Assembly (NCBI GenBank): GCA_963773945.1
Contig: CAVZDD010000005.1
Span: forward strand, 62,001 to 126,000
Source: JAKIWV01 sp963773945
GTDB lineage: Archaea > Thermoplasmatota > Thermoplasmata > Lutacidiplasmatales > UBA184
Length of the DNA stretch: 64,000 nucleotides
Direction: 5' to 3'
Part shown: positions 43,089-52,777 of the stretch, one piece after another
Layout of the letters: every line of letters begins with the position of its first letter
Position numbering within the stretch: position 1 is the first letter of the stretch
Notes under the pieces: model-generated
Databases searched by the model: none
Told to the model about the DNA's origin: nothing
The model's input: the letters and a program-made list of their open reading frames with translations, nothing else
Translations under genes and position numbers: made by a program

Positions 43089-45059
43089 TCACTTGAGATA
43101 ATCCGTATTGTAGATCAGCTGGAAGCCGATCCCGCTCCCCATCGGGTTCGGGACGATGCCCTGCAGGTCGACGTTGTAGACCTGGAAGGAGGTCGGGATG
43201 ACCAGCCAGGCGTCCGTGTAGTTGTAGTACATGTAGTTCGTAATGTCACCGTAGTACTGAGACGCCGCTGCGACGGTCGTGCTCTCGGCGGCCTCGTAGA
43301 ACCACTGGTCGACCTGGGGGCTCGCGAACTCGGCCATGCACAGGTTGTAGCCGCCCTCGCTCCACGCGTTGAGCTCGGTCGGGTCATCCGGACCCACGTA
43401 GTCGCCGGTGTAGTAATCGAGTCCGATGTAGAACGGCCCGCTGTTCGCGGAGGTGGCGGAGATGCACTGGCCCGCGCCGTTCTCCGATTGCTCCTCGACC
43501 AGTTGGTCGATGCTCATCGGGACGAGGTTGAGCGGGACGTCGATGGCCGCGAGGTCGGTCTTGAGCAGTTGGGCCACGGTGTTCCAGTCCCCGGTCTGAA
43601 TGTATTCGAAATTGATCCCGTTCGGGAACAGGTGCGTGAGTCCCCCGCTCGAAATGGGCCAGGGAGAGTTGTCCATCTCCTGCATCGCAAGCGAGACGTT
43701 GTAGGAGTAATTGGCCAGATTATTCGAGTTGTAATCCGGATACCCTGGGGGGATCGGTCCCACCCACTTGGTGCCGTAACCGCCGAACCCGTAGGAGATG
43801 ATCTGGTTGTAGTTGATCGCGTGAACGACGGCCGCCCGGACGGACAAGTTGGTGAAGGGATTCACCGGTTCGCCGGGAATGTTGGGCTGCTGGTCCATGT
43901 AGATCCAACCGGAGAAGCTGAGCCCGCCGTACACCGGCGGGAGCGGTTTGACGACCAGGCACTTTTGGCCCTGTAGTTCGTTGATCTGGGACGGGCCGAT
44001 GTACGCGAAGGAACCCAGCGCTGCCGCGCCAGTCTGCATGTTTTCGACCACAATCGTGGGGTTCTGCTGGAACGATACATCGATCGACGTCTTGGCCGGC
44101 TGCAGATTGTTGTACCCCGGGTTGGCTGCCGCGATCGACTGAGCCCAATAGTTGTGGTTCGGCGACAACGTGTAGCCCGTCGAAGGGGACCAGAAGGTGA
44201 GGTTGTAGGGGCCGCTGCCCATCATGTTGTTCGACATGTAGCTGCTCGCCTGATTGACCTGAATTCCTCCGTTGGCGGCGATGTAGATCGGGTCTTGGGC
44301 CGCAAATCCCGGGGTCGCGAGTTGGTCGAGCAGGAAGGGGTACGGGGCCGGGCCCTGGTAGTCCACAGAGCCGGCGCCAATGTTGAGCTCGATCGTCGAG
44401 GCGTTGATGACCTGAAAGGACTGATTGTGGGCGGTCATGATGGACAACAGGCCTGAGGGCGGGCTATTCACGATGGCAAGGGTATCCATCGAGTTGAGTA
44501 CGCCGGCCATCCAGTCCTGGGAATTCGTCTGGCTCTGCGTATAGGAGTCGTTGTCGTACGTTAAGCCGGGGAGGAAGAAGTTCTCCTCCTGCAGATAGAC
44601 GAGCGGCTGGTTCATCACCATGCCGCGGTAGAGCGAATACCACATCACGTAGGCATTGATCGGGTCCCCGTTCGAGAAGTACTCGTGCGGCCAGAGCGTG
44701 AAGTTCCAGTGGGTGCCATCGGCGGAGGTGCTCCAGTTCTCTGCGAGGAGCGGCACCTGATAGTTCGGGCCCAGAGTCGGCCCGGCGACGGCGTTCGGCC
44801 CGTATTCGGTATTGTTGTAGAAGACGAGGGTCTGGTAGACCTGTTGCACGACCCCCCATCCCGGCGTCGTGTAGGTCACCGCGGGGTCCAGCGAGTCCGG
44901 AACCTCGGGTTGATCGATGACAATGGAGTTCGGTGTCGAAAGGGAGCAGGTGGCGGCTTGGGTCGCGGCCTTGCTCAAGCCGTAGTACGCCCCACTCGCC
45001 GACAGCGCGGTTAGCACTGCGACGACCACAGCTGCAATTCGAATCGAACGGGGATCCAT
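43089..45059 (-). CDS. extracellular solute-binding protein, family 5 (DppA/OppA type), copy 1
   Basis: A 656-residue protein with an N-terminal membrane anchor or signal (residues 5-28, IRIAAVVVAVLTALSASGAYYG) and the family-5 binding fold: SLDPAVTYTTPGWGVVQQVYQTL, WNFTLWPHEYFSNGDPINAYV and NNLANYSYNVSLA. Many Asn-x-Ser/Thr sites suit an exposed glycoprotein. ATG 45059 has GGAGG six bases before it. It likely delivers the substrate to the adjacent DppBCDF, but is on the opposite strand with its own promoter. Confidence 0.9.
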   Translation of the reverse strand: MDPRSIRIAAVVVAVLTALSASGAYYGLSKAATQAATCSLSTPNSIVIDQPEVPDSLDPAVTYTTPGWGVVQQVYQTLVFYNNTEYGPNAVAGPTLGPNYQVPLLAENWSTSADGTHWNFTLWPHEYFSNGDPINAYVMWYSLYRGMVMNQPLVYLQEENFFLPGLTYDNDSYTQSQTNSQDWMAGVLNSMDTLAIVNSPPSGLLSIMTAHNQSFQVINASTIELNIGAGSVDYQGPAPYPFLLDQLATPGFAAQDPIYIAANGGIQVNQASSYMSNNMMGSGPYNLTFWSPSTGYTLSPNHNYWAQSIAAANPGYNNLQPAKTSIDVSFQQNPTIVVENMQTGAAALGSFAYIGPSQINELQGQKCLVVKPLPPVYGGLSFSGWIYMDQQPNIPGEPVNPFTNLSVRAAVVHAINYNQIISYGFGGYGTKWVGPIPPGYPDYNSNNLANYSYNVSLAMQEMDNSPWPISSGGLTHLFPNGINFEYIQTGDWNTVAQLLKTDLAAIDVPLNLVPMSIDQLVEEQSENGAGQCISATSANSGPFYIGLDYYTGDYVGPDDPTELNAWSEGGYNLCMAEFASPQVDQWFYEAAESTTVAAASQYYGDITNYMYYNYTDAWLVIPTSFQVYNVDLQGIVPNPMGSGIGFQLIYNTDYLK

Positions 45060-45100
45060 CGAATCCCTCCTAACGGTCGGCGCGAAGATGTGGACCCCGC

Positions 45101-45110
45101 TCTTAAACCC
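45101..45110 (-). promoter_or_regulatory. TATA box of binding-protein gene 1
   Basis: GGGTTTAAGA on the minus strand lies about 46 bp before the ATG at 45059, giving a leader near 19 bases with a GGAGG site. Confidence 0.55.
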
Positions 45111-45127
45111 TAGGATGACGGGTTTTG

Positions 45128-45165
45128 CCCGAATTTCCGCTGGCGGAGGATAGGCTCCCGAATTT
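45128..45165. repeat. direct repeat CCCGAATTT in the divergent promoter region
   Basis: Two exact copies, 45128-45136 and 45157-45165, are 29 bp apart between the TATA elements of the binding-protein gene and the aldehyde dehydrogenase gene. It may be a regulator site for both. Confidence 0.5.
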
Positions 45166-45210
45166 GCCGTCGATAACATCTTTTACCGTGGCGGTGTGGC
45201 GCCTTCGGCG

Positions 45211-46713
45211 ATGCGTATGGCGACCTCAAAAATGCTGGTCGGAGGCGAATGGGTCGAATCTTCGTCCGAGGGGACTATTCCCGTCGTAAGCCCGTTCACG
45301 GGGAAGTCGATCGGCGAGGTTCCGAAGGGAACGCGCGAGGATATTCGCAGGGCAATCGACGCCGCGCGCGAGGCCTTCGACAAGGGTCCGTGGCCCCGGA
45401 TGCCGGCTCGGGCACGGGGGGAAGTCTACCTCAAGGCCGCCCAACTCTTGCAGCAGCGGGCGCCCGCCATCGCGGAACTCGAGAGCCGGAACCAGGGCAA
45501 GACGATCAAGCAGGCCGCGGACGTGGACATTCCCGGCTCGATCGACAACCTGATCTTCTATGCCGGGGCCGTTCGAACGCTCGACGCGAAGAGCCCCCAG
45601 GAGTTCCTCGGGGACGGCACGACGATCTTCCGACGCGAGCCGGTCGGCGTCATCGGGTCGATCACGCCTTGGAACTACCCTTTCATGATGGCGGTCTGGA
45701 AGATCGGGCCGGCCCTCGTCACCGGCAATACGGTGGTTCTCAAGCCCGCCAGCTGGACCCCCCTGAGCACGCTCGAACTGGCCCGAGCGTTCACCGACGC
45801 CGGACTTCCGTCCGGGGTGTTGAACGTCGTCACCGGTCCGGGTCCGGAAGTCGGCAACGAGCTTTGCGTCAACCCGAAGGTCGACATGGTCTCCCTGACG
45901 GGCGACACGGCGACCGGCAAGAAGATCATGGAAGCGGCGAGCAGCACGGTGAAGCGGATTCAGCTCGAACTGGGAGGCAAGGCGCCGTTCATCGTCTTCG
46001 AGGACGCGGACATTCCGGCGGCGGTGGAAGGAGCGATGGTCGGCGGCTTTGTCAACGGGGGCCAGGACTGCACGGCCGCCACCCGGATCATCATCCACAA
46101 GAACGTGCGCGAGAAGTTCGAGAAGGGACTCCTCGAACGGATCAAGGTCGTTCGGGTCGGCGACCCGTCCTCCCGCTCAACCGACCTCGGCCCGTTAGTG
46201 CACGCGAGCCACCAGAAGAAAGTGCTCGAGTGGGTCGAAAAGGGGAAGGATGAAGGCGCCAAACTCCGAGTTGGGGGTACCGAGCCCGGAGGCAAGCTCA
46301 AGCAGGGAGCCTTCGTTAACGCAACCGTATTCGACCAGGTCGCTCCGGACATGCAGATCGCCCAGCGGGAGATCTTCGGACCGGTCCTGGACGTGATCGA
46401 GTTCGAAAAGTTCGACGAGGCCATCGAGATCGCCAACGGAGTGGACTACGGACTCGCCGGCAGCGTGTGGACGCAGAACGTTCGCACGGCGATGCGCGCC
46501 GCCAACGCGATCCGGTTCGGTGATGTGTGGGTCAACGACCACCTGCCGATGGGATCGGAGACCCCGCACGGCGGTTTCAAGCAATCCGGTTTCGGGAAGG
46601 ACCTTGGGGCGGACTCGCTCAACGATTACACGGTCGTGAAGAACCTCTACATCGACCTCACTGGCCAGGCCCGAAAGAGCTGGCACTACACGGTCTACGG
46701 CGACCCGGGATAG
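45211..46713 (+). CDS. aldehyde dehydrogenase, aminobutyraldehyde/betaine-aldehyde type
   Basis: A 500-residue NAD(P) aldehyde dehydrogenase. The general base is E253 (QLELGGKAP), the nucleophile is C287 in GGQDCTAATR, a motif seen in gamma-aminobutyraldehyde dehydrogenase (PatD) and some betaine aldehyde dehydrogenases. NAD-site GSITPWNYPFMMAVWK and GDTATGKK are present. The C-terminal GGFKQSGFGKDLGADSL fits. It probably oxidises an amino-aldehyde to an amino acid. ATG 45211 lies 30 bp from a TATA-like TCTTTTA. Confidence 0.88.
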   Translation: MRMATSKMLVGGEWVESSSEGTIPVVSPFTGKSIGEVPKGTREDIRRAIDAAREAFDKGPWPRMPARARGEVYLKAAQLLQQRAPAIAELESRNQGKTIKQAADVDIPGSIDNLIFYAGAVRTLDAKSPQEFLGDGTTIFRREPVGVIGSITPWNYPFMMAVWKIGPALVTGNTVVLKPASWTPLSTLELARAFTDAGLPSGVLNVVTGPGPEVGNELCVNPKVDMVSLTGDTATGKKIMEAASSTVKRIQLELGGKAPFIVFEDADIPAAVEGAMVGGFVNGGQDCTAATRIIIHKNVREKFEKGLLERIKVVRVGDPSSRSTDLGPLVHASHQKKVLEWVEKGKDEGAKLRVGGTEPGGKLKQGAFVNATVFDQVAPDMQIAQREIFGPVLDVIEFEKFDEAIEIANGVDYGLAGSVWTQNVRTAMRAANAIRFGDVWVNDHLPMGSETPHGGFKQSGFGKDLGADSLNDYTVVKNLYIDLTGQARKSWHYTVYGDPG

Positions 46714-46734
46714 GCCGCATCGGCGCGGGGAGTC

Positions 46735-48213
46735 ATGGCATCGGCGGGGCCCGAGGAGACCGGTCTTCTCTTCATCGGGGGAGAGTGGGTCGCCTCCCGC
46801 TCCGACCGGTGGCAGGAGGTCCACGACCCTTCGACCGGCCGTCGGCTCGGGCGCGTGTCTATCGCGTCCCGGGAGGAAGCCTCCGCCGCCGTCGACGCCG
46901 CCGCAGGGATGGAAGAGTCGTGGGGATCGACCGCGATCCACGAACGCGCGCGGTTGTTGCGAGCTCTCGCGGACCGCCTCGCCGCCGACCAGGTGGACAT
47001 GGCTCGACTCATCGCGCAGGAGGTCGGGAAGCCGATCGTCGACGCGCGCGTCGAGGCGACGCGGGCGATCACCGTCTACCAGCTAGCAGCCGACGAAGCC
47101 CGCCACCTGACGGGCGAATCGTTCCCGGCCGACGCCTACGCGTATCCGGTGGGCAACGAACGTCGGTTCCTCTTCTCGGTCCGGGACCCGATCGGGGTCG
47201 TCGTCGCCATCAGCCCGTTCAACTTCCCGCTCAATCTCCTCTCCCACAAAGTCGCTCCCGCGCTCGCGGCGGGCAATCCGGTCGTGATCAAGCCGACCAG
47301 CACCGCGCCTCTGACGGCCCTTCGGCTCGCGAAACATGCCGAGGCCGCCGGATTCCCGAAGGGTGTGATCAACGTCGTCGTGGGACCGGGGGGAGAGGTC
47401 GGCGACACCCTGGTGGAACATCCCCGGACCCGGCTCGTGACCTTCACGGGGTCGACGGTCGTGGGAAAGAGCATCGCGGAGAAGGCCGGGCGGCACGCGA
47501 AGCGGGTGATCCTCGAAATGGGCGGCATGGACCCGTTCATCGTCCTCGATGACGCGCCGCTCGACGTCACGGTGGCGGCCGCCGTTCGTGGAGCGTTCGG
47601 ATACTCCGGCCAGGTGTGCACCGCGTCGAAGCGGTTGCTGGTCTCCGACGCCGTGGCCGACCGGTTCGCACAGGCCCTCACCGAGCGGGCGGGGAAGCTG
47701 AAGATGGGCCTCGCGCTCGCCGAGGATACGCAAGTCGGTCCGGTGATCGACCCGGCCACGCTGGACCGGATGGACCGCCTCATCGGGGATGCGGTGTCTC
47801 ATTCGGCCAAAGTACTCCTCGGCGGCCAACGGGCTTCGGAACTCGCGCCCGGTTACTTCTATCGGCCCACGGTCCTGGATTCGGTCACGGTCGAGTCCAA
47901 GATCGCCCAGGAGGAACCGTTCGGGCCCGTCGTGCCGATCCTCCGGTTCCACGACATCGATGAAGCCATCCAGATCGCGAACGGGACCCCCTACGGGCTC
48001 CAAGCGGCGGTCTACACGAACGACCTCAAACGCGCCTTCGCCATCGCGAAGCGGATCCACGCCGGGGGCGTCCACATCAACGACCCGACTTCGTTGCGCT
48101 GGGATGCATTGCCGTTCGGCGGTGTGAAGGAGAGCGGTCTGGGCCGCGAAGGGCTCCGGTACGCGATGGAAGAGATGACCGAGGTCAAGCTGATCTCGGT
48201 GAACTACGGCTGA
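46735..48213 (+). CDS. aldehyde dehydrogenase, lactaldehyde/glyceraldehyde/succinic-semialdehyde type
   Basis: A 492-residue enzyme. The catalytic residues are E261 (ILEMGGMDP) and C295 (SGQVCTASKR). SPFNFPLNLLSHKVAPALAAGN (core FNFPLNL) and FGGVKESGLGREG are typical of the GAPN/lactaldehyde and semialdehyde dehydrogenase branch. It lies 21 bases after the first dehydrogenase, with GGGAG before ATG 46735, so both are in one transcript and may take two aldehydes of one pathway. Confidence 0.88.
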   Translation: MASAGPEETGLLFIGGEWVASRSDRWQEVHDPSTGRRLGRVSIASREEASAAVDAAAGMEESWGSTAIHERARLLRALADRLAADQVDMARLIAQEVGKPIVDARVEATRAITVYQLAADEARHLTGESFPADAYAYPVGNERRFLFSVRDPIGVVVAISPFNFPLNLLSHKVAPALAAGNPVVIKPTSTAPLTALRLAKHAEAAGFPKGVINVVVGPGGEVGDTLVEHPRTRLVTFTGSTVVGKSIAEKAGRHAKRVILEMGGMDPFIVLDDAPLDVTVAAAVRGAFGYSGQVCTASKRLLVSDAVADRFAQALTERAGKLKMGLALAEDTQVGPVIDPATLDRMDRLIGDAVSHSAKVLLGGQRASELAPGYFYRPTVLDSVTVESKIAQEEPFGPVVPILRFHDIDEAIQIANGTPYGLQAAVYTNDLKRAFAIAKRIHAGGVHINDPTSLRWDALPFGGVKESGLGREGLRYAMEEMTEVKLISVNYG

Positions 48214-48260
48214 GCCCGACGGTCAATCGTTCGGGAGGCCAGAGCCGGACGTACGACGTC

Positions 48261-49811
48261 GTGGTGATCGGAGGGGGCCACAATGGCCTCACCGCGGCGG
48301 CCTATCTCGCCCGGGGCGGCGCCAAAGTGCTCGTGCTCGAACGGCGACTGTTCGTGGGCGGTGCTTGCATCACCGAGGAAACCTGGCCGGGATACCGGAT
48401 CAACACCTATGCCTATCTGGCGGGGATGCTGAGCGCGAAGGTCATCGACGAGCTCGGACTCGCCCGGCTCGGCTACCGCACGATTCCGCACGATCCGGAG
48501 GGATTCCTGCCCTTCCCGGATGGCCGGTCCCTGACGCTGTGGAGTGACACCGCCCGGACCCAGAAGGAGATCGGTCGGTTCTCGAAGCGGGACGCGGAAG
48601 CCTACCCCCGCTACGTAGAGCACTGGGCGGATATCCTTCAACTCCTTGAGCCGATCCTCGGGGGGACCCCACCCTCGTTGCGAGCCCTTGCCGAGCAGTT
48701 CCGCGGGCCGGTGTACGAACGCCTCCTGCGGGACCTCGTCCTGCGAAGTGCCGAGGATTTTCTGTCGGAGTGGTTCGAGTCGGACGAACTCAAGGCGGCG
48801 CTTGGTTTCAGCGCGTGCGTCGGGGCGTTCACCAGTCCACGGCGGCCCGGAACGGCCTACGTGCTCGCCCACAACAGCGTCACCGAGCTTGGGGGCCGCG
48901 CCGGTGCCTGGGGATTCGCGATTGGTGGAATGGGACGGACCACGGAAGCCCTGGCGCGGGCGGCGCAGGGATTCGGAGCCGAGGTTCGGACCGGCGTGGG
49001 GGTCCGGTCGCTTACGCTCCGGGACGGTCGCGTGACCGGGGTGGAGCTTGACGGGGGTCAACACGTCGAGGCCCGGGCCGTCGCTTCCGGCGTCGACATC
49101 AAACGCACTTTGCTTACGCTGGCGCCGCCGGATTCCGTCCCGGAGGAGGTCCGGCGCCAAGTCCAGAGCTTCAAGACCTACTCGACCACCCTCAAGTTCA
49201 ACGCCGCGCTCCGGCGGCTGCCGCGGTTCCGCTCCCAGCCGGATGTGCCGGGGCCTCACCATCAGGCGTCGGTGATGATCGGACCGTCGCTCGATTACCT
49301 GGACCGGGCGTACGTAATGGCGAGTGCCGGCCGGCTCTCGGACCCCCCGTTCGCCGAGATCCTGTTCCAAAGTGCGGCCGATCCCTCCGTCGCGCCTCCC
49401 GGTCACCACACGATGACCTGCTCCGTGAAGTACGCGCCGCGGACGCTGGCGGGAGCCTCGTGGTCTGGCCACCGGGCCGCCGCGGCGGACTTGGTGTTGA
49501 GCACGCTCGAGGAATACGCCCCGGACATCCGCGAGGTCGTGGAACACGTGCAAGTGATCACGCCAGAGGACATCGAGACGACCCTCGGAATGACCGGGGG
49601 CAGCTGTTTCCACGGCGACTTGACCCCCGACCAGATGTTCTCGATGCGCCCGTTCCCGGGCGCGAGCGGGTACCGCTTGCCGTTGCCGGGTCTCTATCTC
49701 TGTGGCTCCTCGGCGCATCCCGGGGGCGGGGTCACCGGGGTTCCGGGGCGGAACGCGGCCCAGGTAATCCTGGCCGACCTCCGGCAGGACGGCGCTCGAA
49801 GCCCGGGGTAA
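48261..49811 (+). CDS. PYROXD2-like FAD-dependent oxidoreductase, copy 2
   Basis: It has the same motif series as the other copies: IGGGHNGLTAAAYLA, WPGYRINTYAYLAG, PGTAYVLAHNS, LKFNAAL, PSVAPPGHHTMTC, GMTGGSCFHGDL (where the others have GGNI) and GLYLCGSSAHPGGGV. The conserved N-terminal strand begins upstream of the first GTG (48261), at SRTYDVVVIGGG, but no ATG, GTG or TTG lies before it in frame. The start is thus uncertain; it may be an unusual codon or be set back by an upstream base error. Confidence 0.82.
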   Translation: MVIGGGHNGLTAAAYLARGGAKVLVLERRLFVGGACITEETWPGYRINTYAYLAGMLSAKVIDELGLARLGYRTIPHDPEGFLPFPDGRSLTLWSDTARTQKEIGRFSKRDAEAYPRYVEHWADILQLLEPILGGTPPSLRALAEQFRGPVYERLLRDLVLRSAEDFLSEWFESDELKAALGFSACVGAFTSPRRPGTAYVLAHNSVTELGGRAGAWGFAIGGMGRTTEALARAAQGFGAEVRTGVGVRSLTLRDGRVTGVELDGGQHVEARAVASGVDIKRTLLTLAPPDSVPEEVRRQVQSFKTYSTTLKFNAALRRLPRFRSQPDVPGPHHQASVMIGPSLDYLDRAYVMASAGRLSDPPFAEILFQSAADPSVAPPGHHTMTCSVKYAPRTLAGASWSGHRAAAADLVLSTLEEYAPDIREVVEHVQVITPEDIETTLGMTGGSCFHGDLTPDQMFSMRPFPGASGYRLPLPGLYLCGSSAHPGGGVTGVPGRNAAQVILADLRQDGARSPG

Positions 49812-49841
49812 AGGCCGACGCCGGCAGTGCTCCGAGCCGGG

Positions 49842-49850
49842 TCTTAAATA
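49842..49850 (+). promoter_or_regulatory. TATA box of oxidoreductase copy 3
   Basis: TCTTAAATA is centred 27 bp before GTG 49873, so the message begins at the start codon. Confidence 0.65.
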
Positions 49851-49872
49851 GCGGAACCGGGCTGGCCCGCGC

Positions 49873-51432
49873 GTGTCCCCCTATGACGTCCTCATCATCG
49901 GTGGAGGGCACAATGGACTCGTAGCAGCCTCCTATCTCGGCAAGGCCGGCGCGAAGGTCCTCGTGCTTGAGCGACGGCCCGTAGTTGGTGGAGCTGCCGT
50001 GACCGACGAGCCCTGGCCCGGCTACCGTATCAATACGTTCTCGTACGTCGCCGGACTCCTCCGGCCCCAGATCGTGGAGGACCTCCAGCTCCAGTCCTAC
50101 GGTTACGAAACTATCCTCTACGACCCTCAATCCTTTGTCCCGTTCCCGAACGGAAAATCCCTGAGTCTCTGGAACGACACCGAAAAGACGCAGAAGGAGA
50201 TCGCCAAATTCTCGGCGAAGGACGCCGCGATCTATCCGAAGTACGAAGAGTACTGGGACAACGTTCTCGACCTCGTCGAGCCCCTCCTGCTCGCGCCGCC
50301 GGTTCCACTTCAGGAACTCGTGGGGATGTTCGAAGGCCCCCAGGCCGAGGAGCTGGTCCGGGAGCTGTTCCTTCTCAGCGCGTGGGATTTCCTCAACGAA
50401 TGGTTCGAGTCCGACGAGGTCAAGGTCAGCTTCGCGACCAACGCGGTCATCGGGGAGATGTGCGGCCCAAAAACGCCGGGCACCGCCTACGTCCTCGCCC
50501 ACCACAACATCGGCGTCCTCGATGGGCAACGCAAGGTCTGGGGATTCGCGAAGGGGGGCATGGGACGGATCTCCGAAGCCCTCGCGGCCTCCGCCCGGCA
50601 CCACGGGGTCGAAATTCGGACGGGCGTCGGGGTCCAACGGATCCTGCTACGGGACGGCCAGGCCGTCGGGGTCGAGACCTCGACCGGCGAGCAGATCCAC
50701 GCCCCCGTCGTCGCGTCCAACCTCGATGTGAAGCGCACCCTGCTCGAGCTCACGCCGGCGGAGGCCGTGCCGGCGGATATCCGGAGGCAGGTCGAGCGGT
50801 TCCGGACCCGCGGCGCGGCGCTCAAGTTCAACGCCGCCCTCGACAACCTCCCGGATTTCACCGCCGCGCCCGGGCGCCCCGGTCCGCATCACAAGGGCGC
50901 CGTCGAGATCGTTCCGTCCATGGAGTATCTCGAGAGGGCCTTTGACGACGCGAAATACGGCCGCTTCTCGACGCATCCCTTCCTCGACATGGAGTTCCAG
51001 AGCGCGTCGGACCCGTCGATGGCGCCGCCCGGAAAGCACGTCATGACGGCCTTCGTGATGTACGCGCCACGGGACCTCGTGGGAACCACGTGGTCCGAAT
51101 TCAAGCCGACCGCCGGCGAACGATGTCTCGACACCATCGCCGAGTACGCGCCCGACATCCGAAAGGACGTCCATCACTGGCAGGTGATCTCGCCGGAGGA
51201 CATCGAGAACACGCTCGGCATGTCGGGGGGGAACATCTTCCAGGGCGACATCACCCCGGACCAGATTTTCTCGTACCGGCCCATCCTCGGTTGGGCGAAC
51301 TACCGGACCCCGATCCCCGGCCTCTACTTCTGCGGGTCCACCGCCCACCCGGGCGGCGGAGTCACGGGCGCGCCCGGCTACAACGGCGCGCAGGCGATCC
51401 TCGAAGACCTGCCCACGATCAAGAAAGGCTAG
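49873..51432 (+). CDS. PYROXD2-like FAD-dependent oxidoreductase, copy 3
   Basis: A 519-residue paralogue with IIGGGHNGLVAASYLGKAG, WPGYRINTFSYVAG, PGTAYVLAHHN, GAALKFNAALDN, PSMAPPGKHVMTAFVMYAP, GMSGGNIFQGDITPDQIFS and GLYFCGSTAHPGGGV. It is the closest in appearance to copy 1. The GTG start is 27 bp from a strong TATA box. The class III aminotransferase gene follows after one base. Confidence 0.88.
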   Translation: MSPYDVLIIGGGHNGLVAASYLGKAGAKVLVLERRPVVGGAAVTDEPWPGYRINTFSYVAGLLRPQIVEDLQLQSYGYETILYDPQSFVPFPNGKSLSLWNDTEKTQKEIAKFSAKDAAIYPKYEEYWDNVLDLVEPLLLAPPVPLQELVGMFEGPQAEELVRELFLLSAWDFLNEWFESDEVKVSFATNAVIGEMCGPKTPGTAYVLAHHNIGVLDGQRKVWGFAKGGMGRISEALAASARHHGVEIRTGVGVQRILLRDGQAVGVETSTGEQIHAPVVASNLDVKRTLLELTPAEAVPADIRRQVERFRTRGAALKFNAALDNLPDFTAAPGRPGPHHKGAVEIVPSMEYLERAFDDAKYGRFSTHPFLDMEFQSASDPSMAPPGKHVMTAFVMYAPRDLVGTTWSEFKPTAGERCLDTIAEYAPDIRKDVHHWQVISPEDIENTLGMSGGNIFQGDITPDQIFSYRPILGWANYRTPIPGLYFCGSTAHPGGGVTGAPGYNGAQAILEDLPTIKKG

Positions 51433-51433
51433 G

Positions 51434-52777
51434 GTGTCGATGCCGTCTCGGAAGGCGCCCGCGACGCGTGGGAAGAGGCCGGGCCCGGATTACTGGGCCC
51501 GCTACCGCGAGCTGTTCCCGCGCTACTTCTGGTCGGAGGAAACGCGGCTTGCAAGCATCATCGTCGCCGATGCGAAAGGTTCTCGGGTCCGCGATACATC
51601 GGGGAAGTCGTACATCGACCTCACGAGCCAATGGGCGACGAACAACCTGGGCAACGTGCCGGACGAGGTCTTAGACGTGGCCGTCCAGGCGCTCACCCGC
51701 TACGGATTCCTGACCTATTTCATGACCCCGCACCTCCCGATGATCGAGCTCGCCGAGCGGCTGATCGAGAACCGTCCGTCGCCCAACCTGTCGCGCGTGT
51801 TCCTCGAACTCTCAGGGACCGGGGCCGCCGAAGGGGCCGTGAAGTACGCCGTCGAGGCGAGCCATCGGCCGCTGATCCTGAGCTTCCTCGGGCAGTACCA
51901 CGGCCTGTCCATCGGGACCGGCTTGGTCGGCAGCCTGAGTTCCCACGAGCGTCGATACTGGGAGGCCTGGGGCGGCGGGGCGCTCCACGCCCCCTATCCG
52001 TTTCCTTATCGGCGTCCCAAGGGAATGACGCCGGAAGACTACGGCGAGTGGGTCCTGAGTTACATCGAGGACCAGATCCTGGGTCGGCTGGCGGAACCCG
52101 ACCGGATCGCCGGCGTCATCCTCGAGCCGATCGCCTGCGAGGCCGGCATCTGGATCCCTCCGGCGAACTTCGTCCGGGGCCTGGCCAAACTCTGCGAGGC
52201 GCACGACTGGTTCTTCATCGACGACGAGGTCGAGACCGGTCTCGGCCGCACCGGCAAGATGTGGGCCATCGAACACTTCGGCGTCGCGCCGGACCTGATG
52301 GCGATCGGGAAGGGAATCTCCGGCGGGGTGATGCCGATCGCCGCCGTGATGGGCACCGAGGAGGCCATGGGCGAGGCGATGGTCGCCGCCGGCACGACCT
52401 TCGCGGGGCACCCGGCGGCCTGTGCGGCCGCTAGCAAGACGCTCGAGATCCTGCGCCGGGACAAGGTCCCTGAGCGGTCGGCCCGTCTCGGCGCCGCGGC
52501 GCTGAAGCGCATGAAGGAATGGGAACGGCTCCCGAACGTGGGAGAGGTGCGGGGCTTGGGCCTCTGCCTCGCCGTCGAACTGGTCCAGGACAAGCGCTCC
52601 CGGAAGGCCGACATGGACCGCGGCCGCCGGGTCTTCTTCGACTGCGTGAAGAACGGCACGATCCCGCTTTGGAACTATGGAGACCATGTCCTGCGCATCG
52701 AACCCTCGTTGACGATCGAACAGGAGACGCTCGACGCCGGATTGGACGTCGTCGAGTCGGCGTTGCGCCGGGCCTGA
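51434..52777 (+). CDS. class III PLP aminotransferase (4-aminobutyrate aminotransferase-like)
   Basis: A 447-residue PLP enzyme distinct from the one at 35021. Features are GSRVRDTSGKSYIDLTSQWA, ELSGTGAAEGAVKYA, GQYHGLSIGT, AGVILEPIACEAGI, FFIDDEVETGLGRTGKMW (DEV) and the PLP lysine K293 in AIGKGISGG, followed by TTFAGHPAACAAA. It likely moves an omega-amino group onto a keto acid, making an aldehyde for the dehydrogenases here. GTG 51434 or ATG 51440 starts it, directly after oxidoreductase copy 3. Confidence 0.88.
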   Translation: MSMPSRKAPATRGKRPGPDYWARYRELFPRYFWSEETRLASIIVADAKGSRVRDTSGKSYIDLTSQWATNNLGNVPDEVLDVAVQALTRYGFLTYFMTPHLPMIELAERLIENRPSPNLSRVFLELSGTGAAEGAVKYAVEASHRPLILSFLGQYHGLSIGTGLVGSLSSHERRYWEAWGGGALHAPYPFPYRRPKGMTPEDYGEWVLSYIEDQILGRLAEPDRIAGVILEPIACEAGIWIPPANFVRGLAKLCEAHDWFFIDDEVETGLGRTGKMWAIEHFGVAPDLMAIGKGISGGVMPIAAVMGTEEAMGEAMVAAGTTFAGHPAACAAASKTLEILRRDKVPERSARLGAAALKRMKEWERLPNVGEVRGLGLCLAVELVQDKRSRKADMDRGRRVFFDCVKNGTIPLWNYGDHVLRIEPSLTIEQETLDAGLDVVESALRRA

